From positions 124,001 to 188,000 of the forward strand of contig NZ_JAFCLU010000009.1 in NCBI RefSeq assembly GCF_018130385.1: a stretch of 64,000 nt of DNA. The letters run 5' to 3'. The position numbers were made by a program, and so were the translations under genes. The notes under the pieces were generated by a model. That model ran no database searches. It worked only from the letters and a program-made list of their open reading frames with translations, and had not been told where the DNA came from. Positions 51,487 to 60,610 of the stretch are shown here, one piece after another (within the stretch, counting starts at the first letter, position 1; every line of letters starts with the position of its first letter). This DNA comes from Bradyrhizobium sp. AUGA SZCCT0283. Its GTDB lineage: Bacteria; Pseudomonadota; Alphaproteobacteria; Rhizobiales; Xanthobacteraceae.

Positions 51487-52683
51487 ATGACGATGCGATT
51501 CGCTACCCGCGTGGCGTCTCGCTGCGCGGTCGCGCTGTTGTGCGCGACATCGGCCTTCGCCCAAGGCAACCCGCAAGGCATCAAGGGCGAGCTCGATCCC
51601 GGCGCAGTGAGCGACGGACTGAAGGCAATATTCAGCTATTCCAGCGGGAACAAGAGTACGCGCGAACGGCTCAACGCCAACACCGTCACTGTCGTGACGG
51701 GCACGATCGGCGGCACCTACGTCCAGTTCGGGGCGGACCTCGCCTCGGTGCTCGACGACGGCAACCAGATGCGCGTGCTGCCGATCGTCGGTCGCGGATC
51801 GGTGCAGAGCATTGCCGACATCCTTTTCCTCAAGGGGGTCGATCTCGGCATCATGCGTGCCGACACGCTCGATTACCTGGAAAGGAAGGGCTACACCGGC
51901 AACATCCGCGGCCAGTTCGCCTATATCACTAAGCTCTACAATGAGGAGATGCACGTCGTCGCCAGGACGTCGATCAAGAGCCTCGCCGATCTGAACGGCC
52001 GGCGCGTTGCCGTCGACCTGCCGAACGGAGGAACGTTCGTCACCGCGATCACGATCTTCGAACGGCTGGGCATCAAGCCGGTCTACGCCTTCATCGAGCA
52101 ACGCATCGCTTATGAAAAGCTGAAGAACGGCGAACTCGATGCGGTCGTGGCGGTGCAGGGAAGCCCGTCCAAGGCCGTCAGCCAGGTGAAGGGAGACAAC
52201 CTGCATTTGGTCCCGATCCCCTACAGCGAACCGCTGCAAAGCGATTATCTGCCGTCCGTGCTGAAGGCCGAGGACTATCCGTCGCTGATCCCGCCCGGTG
52301 GCCGTGTCGACACCGTCGCCGTGCCGGCGATCCTGGCCGCCTACAACTGGTCGCCGAAGACCGAGCGATACGGCAAGGTCGAGCATTTCGTGAAAATATT
52401 CTTCGACCGCCTGAAATCGCTGCAACAGCCGCCGTTCCATCCGAAGTGGAAGGAAGTGGTGTTGAGTGCGCCCTTGAAGGGATGGACGCGCTTCCCGGCG
52501 GCCCAGGAATGGCTCGACAGGAATGCCACCGTTGCGTCGGACACGCGCCAGAGATTCGAGCAGTTCATCGCCGCGCAGGCCCGTGACACCGGCGGACAGG
52601 ATACGCGAGCGGCGGAGGACGACGCGACGCTCTACCAGCAATTCCTGAAGTGGAAGGAAAGCCAGCCGGGCGCCAGGCGCTAG
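51487..52683 (+). CDS. TAXI family TRAP transporter solute-binding protein
   Basis: The product is 398 residues with a signal peptide (RCAVALLCATSAFA), then VTVVTGTIGGTYVQFGADLA, GSVQSIADILFLKGVDLGIM and GRRVAVDLPNGGTFVTAITI, characteristic of TAXI (TRAP-associated extracytoplasmic immunogenic) binding proteins. It captures a carboxylate or amino acid in the periplasm. The usual TRAP membrane subunits are not next to it. A bidirectional terminator lies 138 bp downstream. Confidence 0.85.
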   Translation: MTMRFATRVASRCAVALLCATSAFAQGNPQGIKGELDPGAVSDGLKAIFSYSSGNKSTRERLNANTVTVVTGTIGGTYVQFGADLASVLDDGNQMRVLPIVGRGSVQSIADILFLKGVDLGIMRADTLDYLERKGYTGNIRGQFAYITKLYNEEMHVVARTSIKSLADLNGRRVAVDLPNGGTFVTAITIFERLGIKPVYAFIEQRIAYEKLKNGELDAVVAVQGSPSKAVSQVKGDNLHLVPIPYSEPLQSDYLPSVLKAEDYPSLIPPGGRVDTVAVPAILAAYNWSPKTERYGKVEHFVKIFFDRLKSLQQPPFHPKWKEVVLSAPLKGWTRFPAAQEWLDRNATVASDTRQRFEQFIAAQARDTGGQDTRAAEDDATLYQQFLKWKESQPGARR

Positions 52684-52821
52684 CGCGGGATCAAATCAGG
52701 TTGGGCCGTGATGACGGACCAACTCGTGCCCCTGCGTGAGTGCTGCGAGCCGGGGCCCGTCCTACTTTGCATGGGGTTGTTTTCGATATTTTGAGTCCGG
52801 GCCCCTGCGGTGCATCGCGAA

Positions 52822-52853
52822 AAGGCCGCCTTCCTTTGCGGGAAGGCGGCCTT
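52822..52853. terminator. Bidirectional terminator
   Basis: AAGGCCGCCTTCC and GGAAGGCGGCCTT form a perfect 13-bp stem around TTTGCG, followed by CTTTAAT on the plus strand and preceded by CGCGAA. It lies between the convergent TAXI and acyl-CoA ligase genes and can serve both. Confidence 0.75.
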
Positions 52854-52878
52854 CTTTAATTCGGGCGGGGAGTTCGCC

Positions 52879-54513
52879 TCACGCCGCGGCGGTCGGGAAG
52901 CGGTAAGCCTTGAACTGTTCGCGCAACGCGGTCTTCAGGATCTTGCCGGTCGCGGTGTGGGGAATGCCGTCGACGAAAGCGACGTCGTCGGGCATCCACC
53001 ATTTGGCGATCTTGCCATCCATGAACTTCAGGATGTCCTCGCGGGTGGCTTTCTGGTCCTGCTTGAGTTGTATGATCAGCAGCGGACGCTCGTCCCATTT
53101 GGGATGATAGACGCCGATAACAGCGGCTTCCGCGACCGCGGGATGACCGACCGCGAGGTTTTCCAGGTCGATCGACGAAATCCATTCGCCGCCGGACTTG
53201 ATGACGTCCTTGGAGCGATCGGTGATCCGCATGTAGCCGTGCTGGTCGATGGTCGCGACGTCGCCGGTATCGAAAAAGCCCTCGTCGTCGAGGATCTCGG
53301 TATCGACGTGGAAATAGGCCTTGGCGACCGCCGGGCCGGCGACCTTGAGGCGGCCGAAAGTCTTGCCGTCCCACGGCAGTTCCTTGCCGGCATCGTCGGT
53401 GATCTTCATCTCGACGCCGAACGGCGGATAGCCCTGGGTCTGCAGGATGTCGAGCCGCTCCTCGCCGGTGAGTTCGGCAAATGGCGGCTTCAGCGCGGCG
53501 ACGGTGCCGATCGGGCTCATCTCGGTCATGCCCCAGGCGTGGCGCACGCGAATGCCCATGTCGACGAACGCCTTGATCATCGAGCGCGGCATCGCCGAGC
53601 CGCCGCACACCACGCTCTTCAGGTGGGGCAGCTTCAGGTTTCCGGCGGCCATGTGATTGAGCAGCATCAGCCACACGGTCGGCACGCCGGCGGTGTGCGT
53701 GACCTTCTCGGTGTCGAGGAGTTCATAGACCGAAGCACCGTCGAGCTTGGCGCCGGGCATGACGAGCTTGGTGCCCATCGAAGGCGCGGAAAACGCGATG
53801 CCCCAGCTATTGGCATGGAACAATGGCACCACCGGCAGCATTGTCTCGGCGGCGCTGGTGCCGAGGGCGTCGACATTGTTGGCCATCAGCCCGTGCAGCA
53901 CGTTGGAACGGTGCGAATACAACACGCCTTTTGGATCGCCCGTGGTGCCCGAGGTGTAGCACATCGCGGCCGCGGTATTTTCGTCAAAATCCTTCCATTT
54001 GAACTTGCCGTCGGCTTCCGCGATCCAGTCCTCATAGGCGACCGCGTTTTTCAGCGTGGTCGGCGGCATGTGCGCCTTGTCGGTCAGCACGATGTAGCGT
54101 TCGACGCTCGGCAGGCTGGCGGCGATCTTTTCCAGGATCGGCACGAAGGTGATATCGACCATCACCACGCGGTCCTGCGCGTGGTTGATGATCCAGGCGA
54201 TCTGGTCGGGGAACAGCCGCGGATTGATGGTGTGGCAGATCGCGCCGATTCCCATGATGCCGTACCAGGCTTCGAGATGGCGCCAGGTATTCCAGGCGAT
54301 GGTGGCGACGCGGTCACCGAGCTTGATGCCGTCGCGGTCCAGCCGTTGCGATACTTTCAGCGCGCGTGCATGAATTTCGGCGTAATTGGTGCGATGTATG
54401 GGACCTTCGACCGACCGCGTGACGACCTCTTGCGTGCCGTGATACTTCGCCGCGTGTTCGATAATCCGATGGCAAAGCAAAGGCCAGTCTTGCATCAATC
54501 CGAGCATACGCAC
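52879..54513 (-). CDS. Long/medium-chain acyl-CoA ligase (AMP-forming)
   Basis: This 544-residue ANL-superfamily enzyme activates a carboxylic acid with ATP and CoA. It shows MCYTSGTTGDPKGVLYSHRS (P-loop), the adenylate motif RHAWGMTEMSPIG, then FDTGDVATIDQHGYMRITDR, and the C-terminal GKILKTALREQF with the catalytic Lys. The subgroup resembles fatty-acyl and aryl-acyl CoA ligases of 540-550 residues. It lies upstream of a terminator and is divergent from the extensin-like gene. An ATG six bases later is also possible. Confidence 0.9.
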   Translation of the reverse strand: MRMLGLMQDWPLLCHRIIEHAAKYHGTQEVVTRSVEGPIHRTNYAEIHARALKVSQRLDRDGIKLGDRVATIAWNTWRHLEAWYGIMGIGAICHTINPRLFPDQIAWIINHAQDRVVMVDITFVPILEKIAASLPSVERYIVLTDKAHMPPTTLKNAVAYEDWIAEADGKFKWKDFDENTAAAMCYTSGTTGDPKGVLYSHRSNVLHGLMANNVDALGTSAAETMLPVVPLFHANSWGIAFSAPSMGTKLVMPGAKLDGASVYELLDTEKVTHTAGVPTVWLMLLNHMAAGNLKLPHLKSVVCGGSAMPRSMIKAFVDMGIRVRHAWGMTEMSPIGTVAALKPPFAELTGEERLDILQTQGYPPFGVEMKITDDAGKELPWDGKTFGRLKVAGPAVAKAYFHVDTEILDDEGFFDTGDVATIDQHGYMRITDRSKDVIKSGGEWISSIDLENLAVGHPAVAEAAVIGVYHPKWDERPLLIIQLKQDQKATREDILKFMDGKIAKWWMPDDVAFVDGIPHTATGKILKTALREQFKAYRFPTAAA

Positions 54514-54592
54514 TTCCCTCCGATGGTTTGTTTGTTGCCGCTCGATCCGCCGACTGTACGGGCGGACCGGGGGGTGGGTTCATGGAATTGAC

Positions 54593-55768
54593 ATGAACTT
54601 TACCGCGCAGAACGCAAGCCGGAAATGGGCTTATGGCGCCTTTCGCCGCCTCAACCCGGCAATGGTTACCGCTGCCGCGGTGGCGCTCCTGCTTGGCATG
54701 CCAACCGGGCCGGCGGTTGCGGCGAAAGCGTCCCGTCCGGCGCCTTGGGCGGACCTGTTCAGGGATGTATCGCCAAGGGAACGGGGAGCCCCGCGGGCAA
54801 CGGCGCGCCGCGCGGCGGTGCCGCTGCCGAAGCCGCGCCCGTCCGAGGCCCCTTCGGCCGAACGCGACAAGCCGGACAAGCAGCAGCAGGCCTCGCCCCC
54901 GAACGGCAAGCCCGGCGAACAGGCCGCGCCGGCACCGCAGCCCACGCCACAGCCATCGGCCTGCCGGCTGGCGCTGACCGACGCCATCGCGATTGCGCCC
55001 AGCATCCCCGACATCAAGGGCGCCGGCGGCTGCGGGGGCGAGGATCTGGTGCGGCTGGAGGCGATTGTGCTGCCGGACAAGCGGCAGGTTTCGGTGAAGC
55101 CGGCGGCGATCCTGCGTTGTCCCATGGCATCTGCGCTCGCCGAGTGGATCCGCAGCGATATCGCGCCGCTGGCGGAGCGCCTCGGCAGCTCCGTCTCCGA
55201 TCTCGACAATTTCGACTCGTTCGAGTGCCGCGGCCGCAACCGCATCGTCGGCGCCAGGCTCTCCGAACACGGCCGCGCCAACGCGCTCGACGTTCGCGCC
55301 TTCAAGTTCGCCGACGGCAGCTCGATCTCGCTGACCGACCGCACCGTGCCGCGGGGATTGCGCGAGAGTGTGCTGCATTCCGCCTGCACGCGGTTCTCGA
55401 CCGTGCTGGGTCCAGGCTCGGACTGGTACCACGAGGACCATATCCATCTCGACCTGATGGAACGGCGCGGCAATTACCGGATCTGCCAGTGGGACGTGTG
55501 GGACCCGCTGCCGCAGACCGCGCCGCTATTGCCGGCCGAGCGGCCCGAGGAAGCGCCGCCGCGCGAGGCCGCCGCCAAGCCGGACGAAGCCAAATCGGAT
55601 GCCAAGTCTGGTGCCGAGTCTGGTGCCAACTCTGATGCGAAGCCTGATGCCAAGTCCGCGGCTGAGCCGGAAGCTGAAAAAAAGAATGCCGAAAAACCGG
55701 ATCAGGCCGAGCCGCCGCGCGAGGAGAAGCCTGCAAAGAAAAAGCGCCGGCAAAACCGGCGCTCTTGA
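54593..55768 (+). CDS. Extensin-like peptidoglycan-associated protein
   Basis: The product is 391 residues. After a signal-anchor (MVTAAAVALLLGMPTGPAVA) and a Pro/Ala-rich linker, the extensin-like C-terminal domain spans about 120-300. It has ILRCPMASALAEWIRSDIAP, the metal-peptidase-like pair SEHGRANALDVRAF and DWYHEDHIHLDLMERR, and four or more Cys. The fold is related to D-Ala-D-Ala/LAS peptidases acting on cell wall. The tail after residue 325 is a low-complexity Asp/Ala/Lys/Ser repeat. A short hairpin overlaps its last codons. Confidence 0.82.
   Translation: MNFTAQNASRKWAYGAFRRLNPAMVTAAAVALLLGMPTGPAVAAKASRPAPWADLFRDVSPRERGAPRATARRAAVPLPKPRPSEAPSAERDKPDKQQQASPPNGKPGEQAAPAPQPTPQPSACRLALTDAIAIAPSIPDIKGAGGCGGEDLVRLEAIVLPDKRQVSVKPAAILRCPMASALAEWIRSDIAPLAERLGSSVSDLDNFDSFECRGRNRIVGARLSEHGRANALDVRAFKFADGSSISLTDRTVPRGLRESVLHSACTRFSTVLGPGSDWYHEDHIHLDLMERRGNYRICQWDVWDPLPQTAPLLPAERPEEAPPREAAAKPDEAKSDAKSGAESGANSDAKPDAKSAAEPEAEKKNAEKPDQAEPPREEKPAKKKRRQNRRS
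55743..55763. terminator. Hairpin in the last codons of the extensin-like gene
   Basis: AGCGCCGG and CCGGCGCT pair around CAAAA just before the stop codon and are followed by CTTGATG. It lies between convergent genes, so a bidirectional role is possible. Confidence 0.5.
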
Positions 55769-55797
55769 TGTTCGGCTGCGGTGTAACCGGCAGTCGG

Positions 55798-56487
55798 CTA
55801 CTGCGGCGTCGGGCCGTTGTTGCCGCCGCCCTGCAGCGCCATCTTGGAATTGTACGGCGAGTCGCCCTGCCTGGGTTCGAGCACGACAACCACCGTGCCC
55901 TGCTTCACCCGGCTGTAGAGGTCGATGACGTCCTCGTTGGTCATGCGGATGCAGCCCGACGAGATCGAGGCGCCGATATATTCCGGCTGGTTGGTGCCGT
56001 GGATGCGGAACAGCGTGTCTTTGTTGCCCTGGTACAGATAGAGCGCACGGGCGCCGAGCGGATTATCGACGCCGCCGGGCACCGATGCGGGCAGGCCTTC
56101 GATGCGCTTGTGGATATCGGCCGTGGGCGTCCATTTCGGCCATTCGGCCATGTTGCCGACGCGGGCGATGCCGGAGAACGCGAGGGCTTCCTCGCCGACG
56201 GTGACGCCGTAGCGGATCGCCTTGCCGCCGTCCTGGACCAGATAAAGGTAATGATTATCGGAATCGACGACGATGGTGCCGGGCAGTTCCTTGCGGTGAT
56301 AGTCGACGATGGCACGGCGGAACGGCTCCGCCGGCGGCACCACGGCATAGCGCGCCTTGGCGAGCTGGGCCTTGTCGTTCGGCTTGAGGGTGGCTTCAGG
56401 GGCGGCCTGATAGGTGGTTGCCGGCATGCAACCAGACAACGCAAGGCCGGCGGCAAGCAGCCCCAGGATTACTTTCAGCGACGACAT
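55798..56487 (-). CDS. L,D-transpeptidase (YkuD) lipoprotein
   Basis: This 229-residue protein starts with a lipoprotein signal, ending LALSGCMP at about position 20. The YkuD domain has DSDNHYLYLVQDGGKAIRYG and the catalytic segment HGTNQPEYIGASISSGCIRM, where the Cys is the nucleophile. It cross-links peptidoglycan or attaches proteins to it. The frame is open to 56814, but ATG 56487 places the lipobox correctly. Convergent with the extensin-like gene. Confidence 0.9.
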   Translation of the reverse strand: MSSLKVILGLLAAGLALSGCMPATTYQAAPEATLKPNDKAQLAKARYAVVPPAEPFRRAIVDYHRKELPGTIVVDSDNHYLYLVQDGGKAIRYGVTVGEEALAFSGIARVGNMAEWPKWTPTADIHKRIEGLPASVPGGVDNPLGARALYLYQGNKDTLFRIHGTNQPEYIGASISSGCIRMTNEDVIDLYSRVKQGTVVVVLEPRQGDSPYNSKMALQGGGNNGPTPQ

Positions 56488-56886
56488 GGCGTACTTCCAA
56501 TCGAAAGTCTTGCGTTCGCAGCAACAATCTTGCGGCCCAAACGCGACGATTCCATTAATCCCAGTATCCGCAAAATCCGGCTGATATGCCAGCGTTTGCG
56601 CACCGGTTTCGCGTTGCGGAAGCGCGGCTGTGGCTTTTATGCCGCAAATTTTGCGACTTGCGGTTGATTTCCGGGCAGGGGTACGCCGGGGCCGAATAGT
56701 GGCCGCGCGGGCGCCACCTCGCGGCCACAAATATGGATCGGCGGTTAATGCGCCGGTCATGAAGCGCTTGCCAGAATCGGGTTTAGTGCCGCTGGGTAGC
56801 CCTAGCGTTTTCAAGCGAAGTGGTACCGGTTCGCGTCAAGAAAACGCGTCCAGATGAAGAGATTGCCGCCCGTTCTGGAGTTGCCC
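56488..56886. other. Intergenic region between divergent genes
   Basis: It contains no recognisable gene. The 45-bp palindrome at 56804-56848 lies near its right end, and the corA ribosome site CTGGAG follows at 56875-56880. Confidence 0.5.
56804..56848. repeat. 45-bp palindrome, copy B (inverted relative to copy A)
   Basis: AGCGTTTTCAAGCGAAGTGG opens it and CAAGAAAACGCG closes it. It matches the reverse complement of 49777-49822 at about 41 of 45 positions. It ends six bases before an ATG at 56854, which argues against that ATG being the corA start. Confidence 0.85.
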
Positions 56887-57864
56887 ATGTTTTCGGTGTT
56901 TGTTCCCTCCGAATCCTCCCTGAAGAAGCTCCCCGCCGCGGATCCGGCGGCGCTGCCGGACAATGCGGTCTGGATCGACCTGTTGAAGCCGACGCTGGAG
57001 GAGGACCGCGCGGTCGAGCGGCTGGCCGGCATCGCGGTACCGACCCGGGAGGACATGCAGGAAATCGAGATTTCCAGCCGGCTCTATATCGAGAACAGCG
57101 CCCGCTACATGACCGCGACGCTGATGTGCCAATCCGACACCGACATGCCGAGGACCACGGCCGTCACCTTCATCCTCGCCGGCCACCGCCTGGTGACGGT
57201 GCGCTATGACGAGCCGAAGCCGTTTGCCTTGGTGGAACACAAGCTGGCGCGCTCATGCCTGCCGGGGATATCGGGCGAAATGGTGCTGATGGAACTGCTG
57301 GACGCGGTGATCGACCGCTGCGCCGATATTCTGGAGCGCGCCGGCGCCGAGGTCGATCAGGTCTCCCACGACATCTTCGAGCCCGAAAGCGCGCGCCATG
57401 GCCAGGCCAAGCGATATTCCCAGATCCTGATCGCGATCGGGCGGAAGGGGGATCTGGTCTCGAAGATCCGGGAGAGCCTGGTCTCGATCGGCCGTGTCGT
57501 CACCTTCCTGTCGGCGGTGGTGGAAGGCGCCAAATGGTCCAAGGACATGCGCGAGCAACTCAAGACCATGCAGCGCGACGTCGTCTCGCTGACCGACCAT
57601 TCGTCCTATCTCTCCAACAAGATCACCTTCACGCTCGACGCCATGCTTGGCGTCGTCAATCTCGAGCAGAACAACATCATCAAGCTGTTCTCGGTGATGG
57701 CGGTCGTCCTGATGCCGCCGACACTGATCGCCTCGATCTACGGCATGAACTTCAAGATGATGCCGGAACTCGAATGGGCGCACGGCTATCCGATGGCGCT
57801 CGTCATGATGCTCATGGCAGCCGTGCTGCCATACTTGCTCTTCAAGTGGAAGAAGTGGCTATAG
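56887..57864 (+). CDS. corA: CorA-type magnesium/cobalt transporter
   Basis: The product is about 325 residues. A long cytoplasmic N-terminal domain (VWIDLLKPTLEEDRAVERLA) is followed by a helical stalk and two C-terminal membrane helices. The signature YGMNF lies just after the first helix (LFSVMAVVLMPPTLIASIYG). CorA pentamers carry Mg2+ or related divalent cations across the inner membrane. ATG 56887 (MFSVFVP) with CTGGAG upstream is favoured over 56854. Confidence 0.9.
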   Translation: MFSVFVPSESSLKKLPAADPAALPDNAVWIDLLKPTLEEDRAVERLAGIAVPTREDMQEIEISSRLYIENSARYMTATLMCQSDTDMPRTTAVTFILAGHRLVTVRYDEPKPFALVEHKLARSCLPGISGEMVLMELLDAVIDRCADILERAGAEVDQVSHDIFEPESARHGQAKRYSQILIAIGRKGDLVSKIRESLVSIGRVVTFLSAVVEGAKWSKDMREQLKTMQRDVVSLTDHSSYLSNKITFTLDAMLGVVNLEQNNIIKLFSVMAVVLMPPTLIASIYGMNFKMMPELEWAHGYPMALVMMLMAAVLPYLLFKWKKWL

Positions 57865-57993
57865 ACCAGCGGTTCCCGGCGGTTCCACACCTGCGAAGAT
57901 CGGCTCAATTCCACTGCTAAAATTTGAGCAGTGCGCTGAACGAATGATCGAAACTTGTCTGCGATAACGTGCATCTCAGGCCGCGAGGATCCC

Positions 57994-58212
57994 ATGGTTG
58001 AGAAACTCATAATGTCGCCACGCAACGTTGTCGATCTTGCGCGCTATCAGCAGGACCGCGTCGTTGGCAAGGCGCAGGCGTTCTCGACGCGGCTTTGCCG
58101 GCACTGCGGTGCTGTGCTGGCGGACGGCGAGAACGAGGACGAGTGTTCGAGCACGCTTAACGTTACCGCCACGACACTGCGCACGGGGCAACGAAAGCTT
58201 TACGCGGAGTGA
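57994..58212 (+). CDS. Small hypothetical protein with CxxC
   Basis: The product is 72 residues starting MVEKLIMSPRNVVDLARYQQ. It has LCRHCGAVLADGENEDECSS, a CxxC pair followed 13 residues later by a third Cys, hinting at a small zinc or iron site. I do not recognise a family. The start follows GCGAGG; an in-frame ATG at 57955 is an alternative. Confidence 0.5.
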   Translation: MVEKLIMSPRNVVDLARYQQDRVVGKAQAFSTRLCRHCGAVLADGENEDECSSTLNVTATTLRTGQRKLYAE

Positions 58213-58277
58213 TGTTGCTTCGCAATCACTGACCTCATCCTGAGGAGCGCGCACTCGCGCGCGTGTCTCGAGGTAGT

Positions 58278-58357
58278 GTAGGATGGGTGGAGCGAAACGA
58301 TACCCACGCTTTATCGCGAGCCGATTGATGGGTTTCGCTTCGCTCTACCCATCCTAC
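58278..58357. repeat. Inverted repeat (GTAGGATGGGTGGAGCG family), copy 2
   Basis: GTAGGATGGGTGGAGCGAAA at the left pairs imperfectly with TTCGCTCTACCCATCCTAC at the right. It is a diverged copy of 33667-33753. A partial CCTCATCCTGAGGAG element abuts it on the left (58233-58270). Confidence 0.75.
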
Positions 58358-58374
58358 GAGATCACATCCTGCGC

Positions 58375-59127
58375 TTAAACGTGCTGGCCGCCGTTGATGT
58401 GGATCTCGGCGCCGTTCACGTAGGAGCTGGTTTCCGTACACAGCACATAGATGATCTTGGCGACTTCGTCCGGCGTGCCGAGCCGGTGCATCGGAATCTG
58501 CTGCTCGACGATCTTCTCGGTGCCCGGCGACAGGATCGAGGTGTCGATCTCGCCCGGCGCGATCGAATTGACGCGGACGCCGACGCGGCCGAAATCGGAC
58601 GCCATTTCCCGTGTGAGTGAAGCAAGTGCCGCCTTCGAGGTCGCATAGGCGACGCCGGCGAACGGGTGCACGCGCGAGCCCGCGATCGAGGTGACATTCA
58701 CCACCGCGCCTTTGGCGTGCTTCAATTCCTCGATCAGGCCGCGCGCCATCATGATCGGCGCGAAGAAGTTGACGCGAAAAACATGGCTCCAGGTTTCGAT
58801 ATCGGTGTCCATGGTGCCGAGCCGGCTGCCGTCCGGCGCTTTCGGCGAGATCGCGGCGTTGTTGACCAGCGCATGCAACTCGTCGTTCTCCAGCCGCTTG
58901 CGGATCTCCGAAATCGCGCGCGTCGTGTCGGCGTGGTCGGCGAGGTCGACCTCGATGTGATCCTCCGGTCCGGCGCCCCACGGGCAGACTTCCGGAAAGG
59001 CATGCCGCGAGCAGGTGATGACACGCCAGCCGGCCGAGGAGAACCGGATCGCGGTGGCGTGGCCGATGCCGCGGCTGGCACCGGTCAGGAGCAGCGTGCG
59101 CCGCGGCGCGTTGGATGAAGAGGGCAT
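58375..59127 (-). CDS. Short-chain dehydrogenase/reductase
   Basis: This 250-residue SDR has LLLTGASRGIGHATAIRFSS, ALVNNAAISPKAPDG, catalytic Ser in NVTSIAGSRVHP and YATSKAALASL with Tyr and Lys. The C-terminal PGEIDTSILSPGTEK and VNGAEIHINGGQHV are typical. It is an NAD(P)-dependent alcohol/ketone oxidoreductase of unknown substrate. It stands alone between repeat-filled gaps. Confidence 0.88.
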   Translation of the reverse strand: MPSSSNAPRRTLLLTGASRGIGHATAIRFSSAGWRVITCSRHAFPEVCPWGAGPEDHIEVDLADHADTTRAISEIRKRLENDELHALVNNAAISPKAPDGSRLGTMDTDIETWSHVFRVNFFAPIMMARGLIEELKHAKGAVVNVTSIAGSRVHPFAGVAYATSKAALASLTREMASDFGRVGVRVNSIAPGEIDTSILSPGTEKIVEQQIPMHRLGTPDEVAKIIYVLCTETSSYVNGAEIHINGGQHV

Positions 59128-59162
59128 TTAGATTCTCTCGTTCTTCGTTTTGCCCGGGCATA

Positions 59163-59256
59163 GTAGTCTGCCTTGCGCAGACTACGTAGACTTGTCTGCG
59201 CTCCCGGGCATCCACGTCTTGCTTTGTCGCATAAAAGGAAGTCGTGGATGGCCGGG
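59163..59256. repeat. Palindromic repeat region
   Basis: GTAGTCTGC pairs with GCAGACTAC at 59163-59185. Separately, CCCGGGCATCCACGTCTT (59203-59220) pairs imperfectly with AAGTCGTGGATGGCCGGG (59239-59256). Two stacked hairpins fill the gap between the SDR and pdxH genes. Confidence 0.6.
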
Positions 59257-59307
59257 ACATCCTACACGAAGACGCGCTTCGCGCTTTAGCCCGGCCATGA
59301 CGATCAC

Positions 59308-59949
59308 TCAGGGATAGAGCCTCACCTTCGACCACGCGCCATCAGGCGCATCGCGGCGGAATTCGATGCGGTCGTGCAGGCGGAACGGGCGGTCGTGCCA
59401 GAATTCGAAACGTGTGGGGTGAATGCGCCAGCCGCTCCAGCCCTGCGGGCGCGGCACTTCGCCGATCACGTATTTGGCGGCGACCAGCGCGATCGCCTGC
59501 TCGAAGGCAAAGCGGCTCTCCAGCGGCTGCGACTGCTTGCTGGCCCAGGCGCCGATCTGCGCCTGCTTCGGCCGCGTGGCGAAATAGGCGTCGGCTTCCT
59601 CATCCGTCACCGGCGACACGTTGCCGCGGATGCGGACCTGACGGCGCAGCGACTTCCAGTGAAATAGTAAAGCCGCCTTAGGATTTGCGGCGAGTTCGCG
59701 GCCCTTCTGGCTGGCGATGTGGCTGTAGAACACGAAACCATCCGCATCATAGCCCTTCATCAGCACCATCCGGACATCCGGCAGCCCGTCGCCATCGACG
59801 GTCGCCAGTGCCATCGCGTTCGGATCGTTCGGCTCGGACTTCACGGCTTCCGCAAACCATTCGGCGAACAGGGCAAACGGTTCCCCGGCCGCGGTAAAAT
59901 CACCCGATGTTAACGGTGTCGGGTGTTTGATGGAGGTCGTGTCCGTCAT
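59308..59949 (-). CDS. pdxH: Pyridoxamine 5'-phosphate oxidase
   Basis: The product is 213 residues. It shows [60 protein letters not shown], and the C-terminal [20 protein letters not shown], all PdxH/FMN-binding landmarks. It makes pyridoxal 5'-phosphate from the pyridoxamine or pyridoxine form using FMN and O2. ATG 59949 ([10 protein letters not shown]) is preferred; the frame to 60027 overlaps the divergent gene. Confidence 0.93.
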   Translation of the reverse strand: MTDTTSIKHPTPLTSGDFTAAGEPFALFAEWFAEAVKSEPNDPNAMALATVDGDGLPDVRMVLMKGYDADGFVFYSHIASQKGRELAANPKAALLFHWKSLRRQVRIRGNVSPVTDEEADAYFATRPKQAQIGAWASKQSQPLESRFAFEQAIALVAAKYVIGEVPRPQGWSGWRIHPTRFEFWHDRPFRLHDRIEFRRDAPDGAWSKVRLYP

Positions 59950-59963
59950 GGCAGGAGTCCCAG

Positions 59964-60479
59964 TTGCGTCCGTTCGCGTCCCAGAGCGCGTTGCAGCCCC
60001 GATACGGGCTCGCCCTATATAGGGCATGGGGACGCGTTGGCCTATCGGCGATCGGGCCGCGCGGCGCGGTGATGACCTTGATTTTGATCGGCCTCGGCTC
60101 GGGCGGCTGCAGCCTGTCGCGCCCGGACGCCTACGCCAGGATGGACGCTCCCGACGTCACGGGTTCGCTGAGCAAGCAACCGGGCACGGCGCCGGTGCCG
60201 ACCGAGAGCGATCTGGCCTTTGCACGCACTGCCGCCTCCGACGTGCTGACCAAGGGCGACAAGGATTCCAGCCAGCCCTGGGAAAACCCGGAGACCGGCG
60301 CGCGCGGCTCGGTGACGCCGCTGTCCCAGGCCTATTCCGCCGAAGACGGGCGCACCTGCCGGGACTTCCTGGCGAGCTACGTCAACGGCCGCGCGGAAAG
60401 CTGGCTGCAGGGCGCTGCCTGCAAGGCCGGCCATGGCCGATGGGAAATCCACACGATCAAGCCCTGGACGCGGGGATAA
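59964..60479 (+). CDS. RT0821/Lpp0805-like surface lipoprotein
   Basis: The product is up to 171 residues. A hydrophobic stretch ending [14 protein letters not shown] looks like a lipoprotein signal. The C-terminal part contains [20 protein letters not shown] and [17 protein letters not shown], which resemble the 17-kDa/RT0821 surface antigen domain. The start is uncertain: a TTG at 59964 gives the full length; an ATG at 60072 just before the hydrophobic stretch may be too short for a signal. It is divergent from pdxH. Confidence 0.65.
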   Translation: MRPFASQSALQPRYGLALYRAWGRVGLSAIGPRGAVMTLILIGLGSGGCSLSRPDAYARMDAPDVTGSLSKQPGTAPVPTESDLAFARTAASDVLTKGDKDSSQPWENPETGARGSVTPLSQAYSAEDGRTCRDFLASYVNGRAESWLQGAACKAGHGRWEIHTIKPWTRG

Positions 60480-60610
60480 GGCCTGAAAGGTTTTTCAAGC
60501 GAAGCCTTCGGGGTAGTTGCAAAAATGCAACTGGCTCCCCAGATGAAGCCAAAGCGGGCGAATTGCTCTAAGCTTCAATAACCGAATTTCCCGTGAAGGA
60601 GACCTGACGG

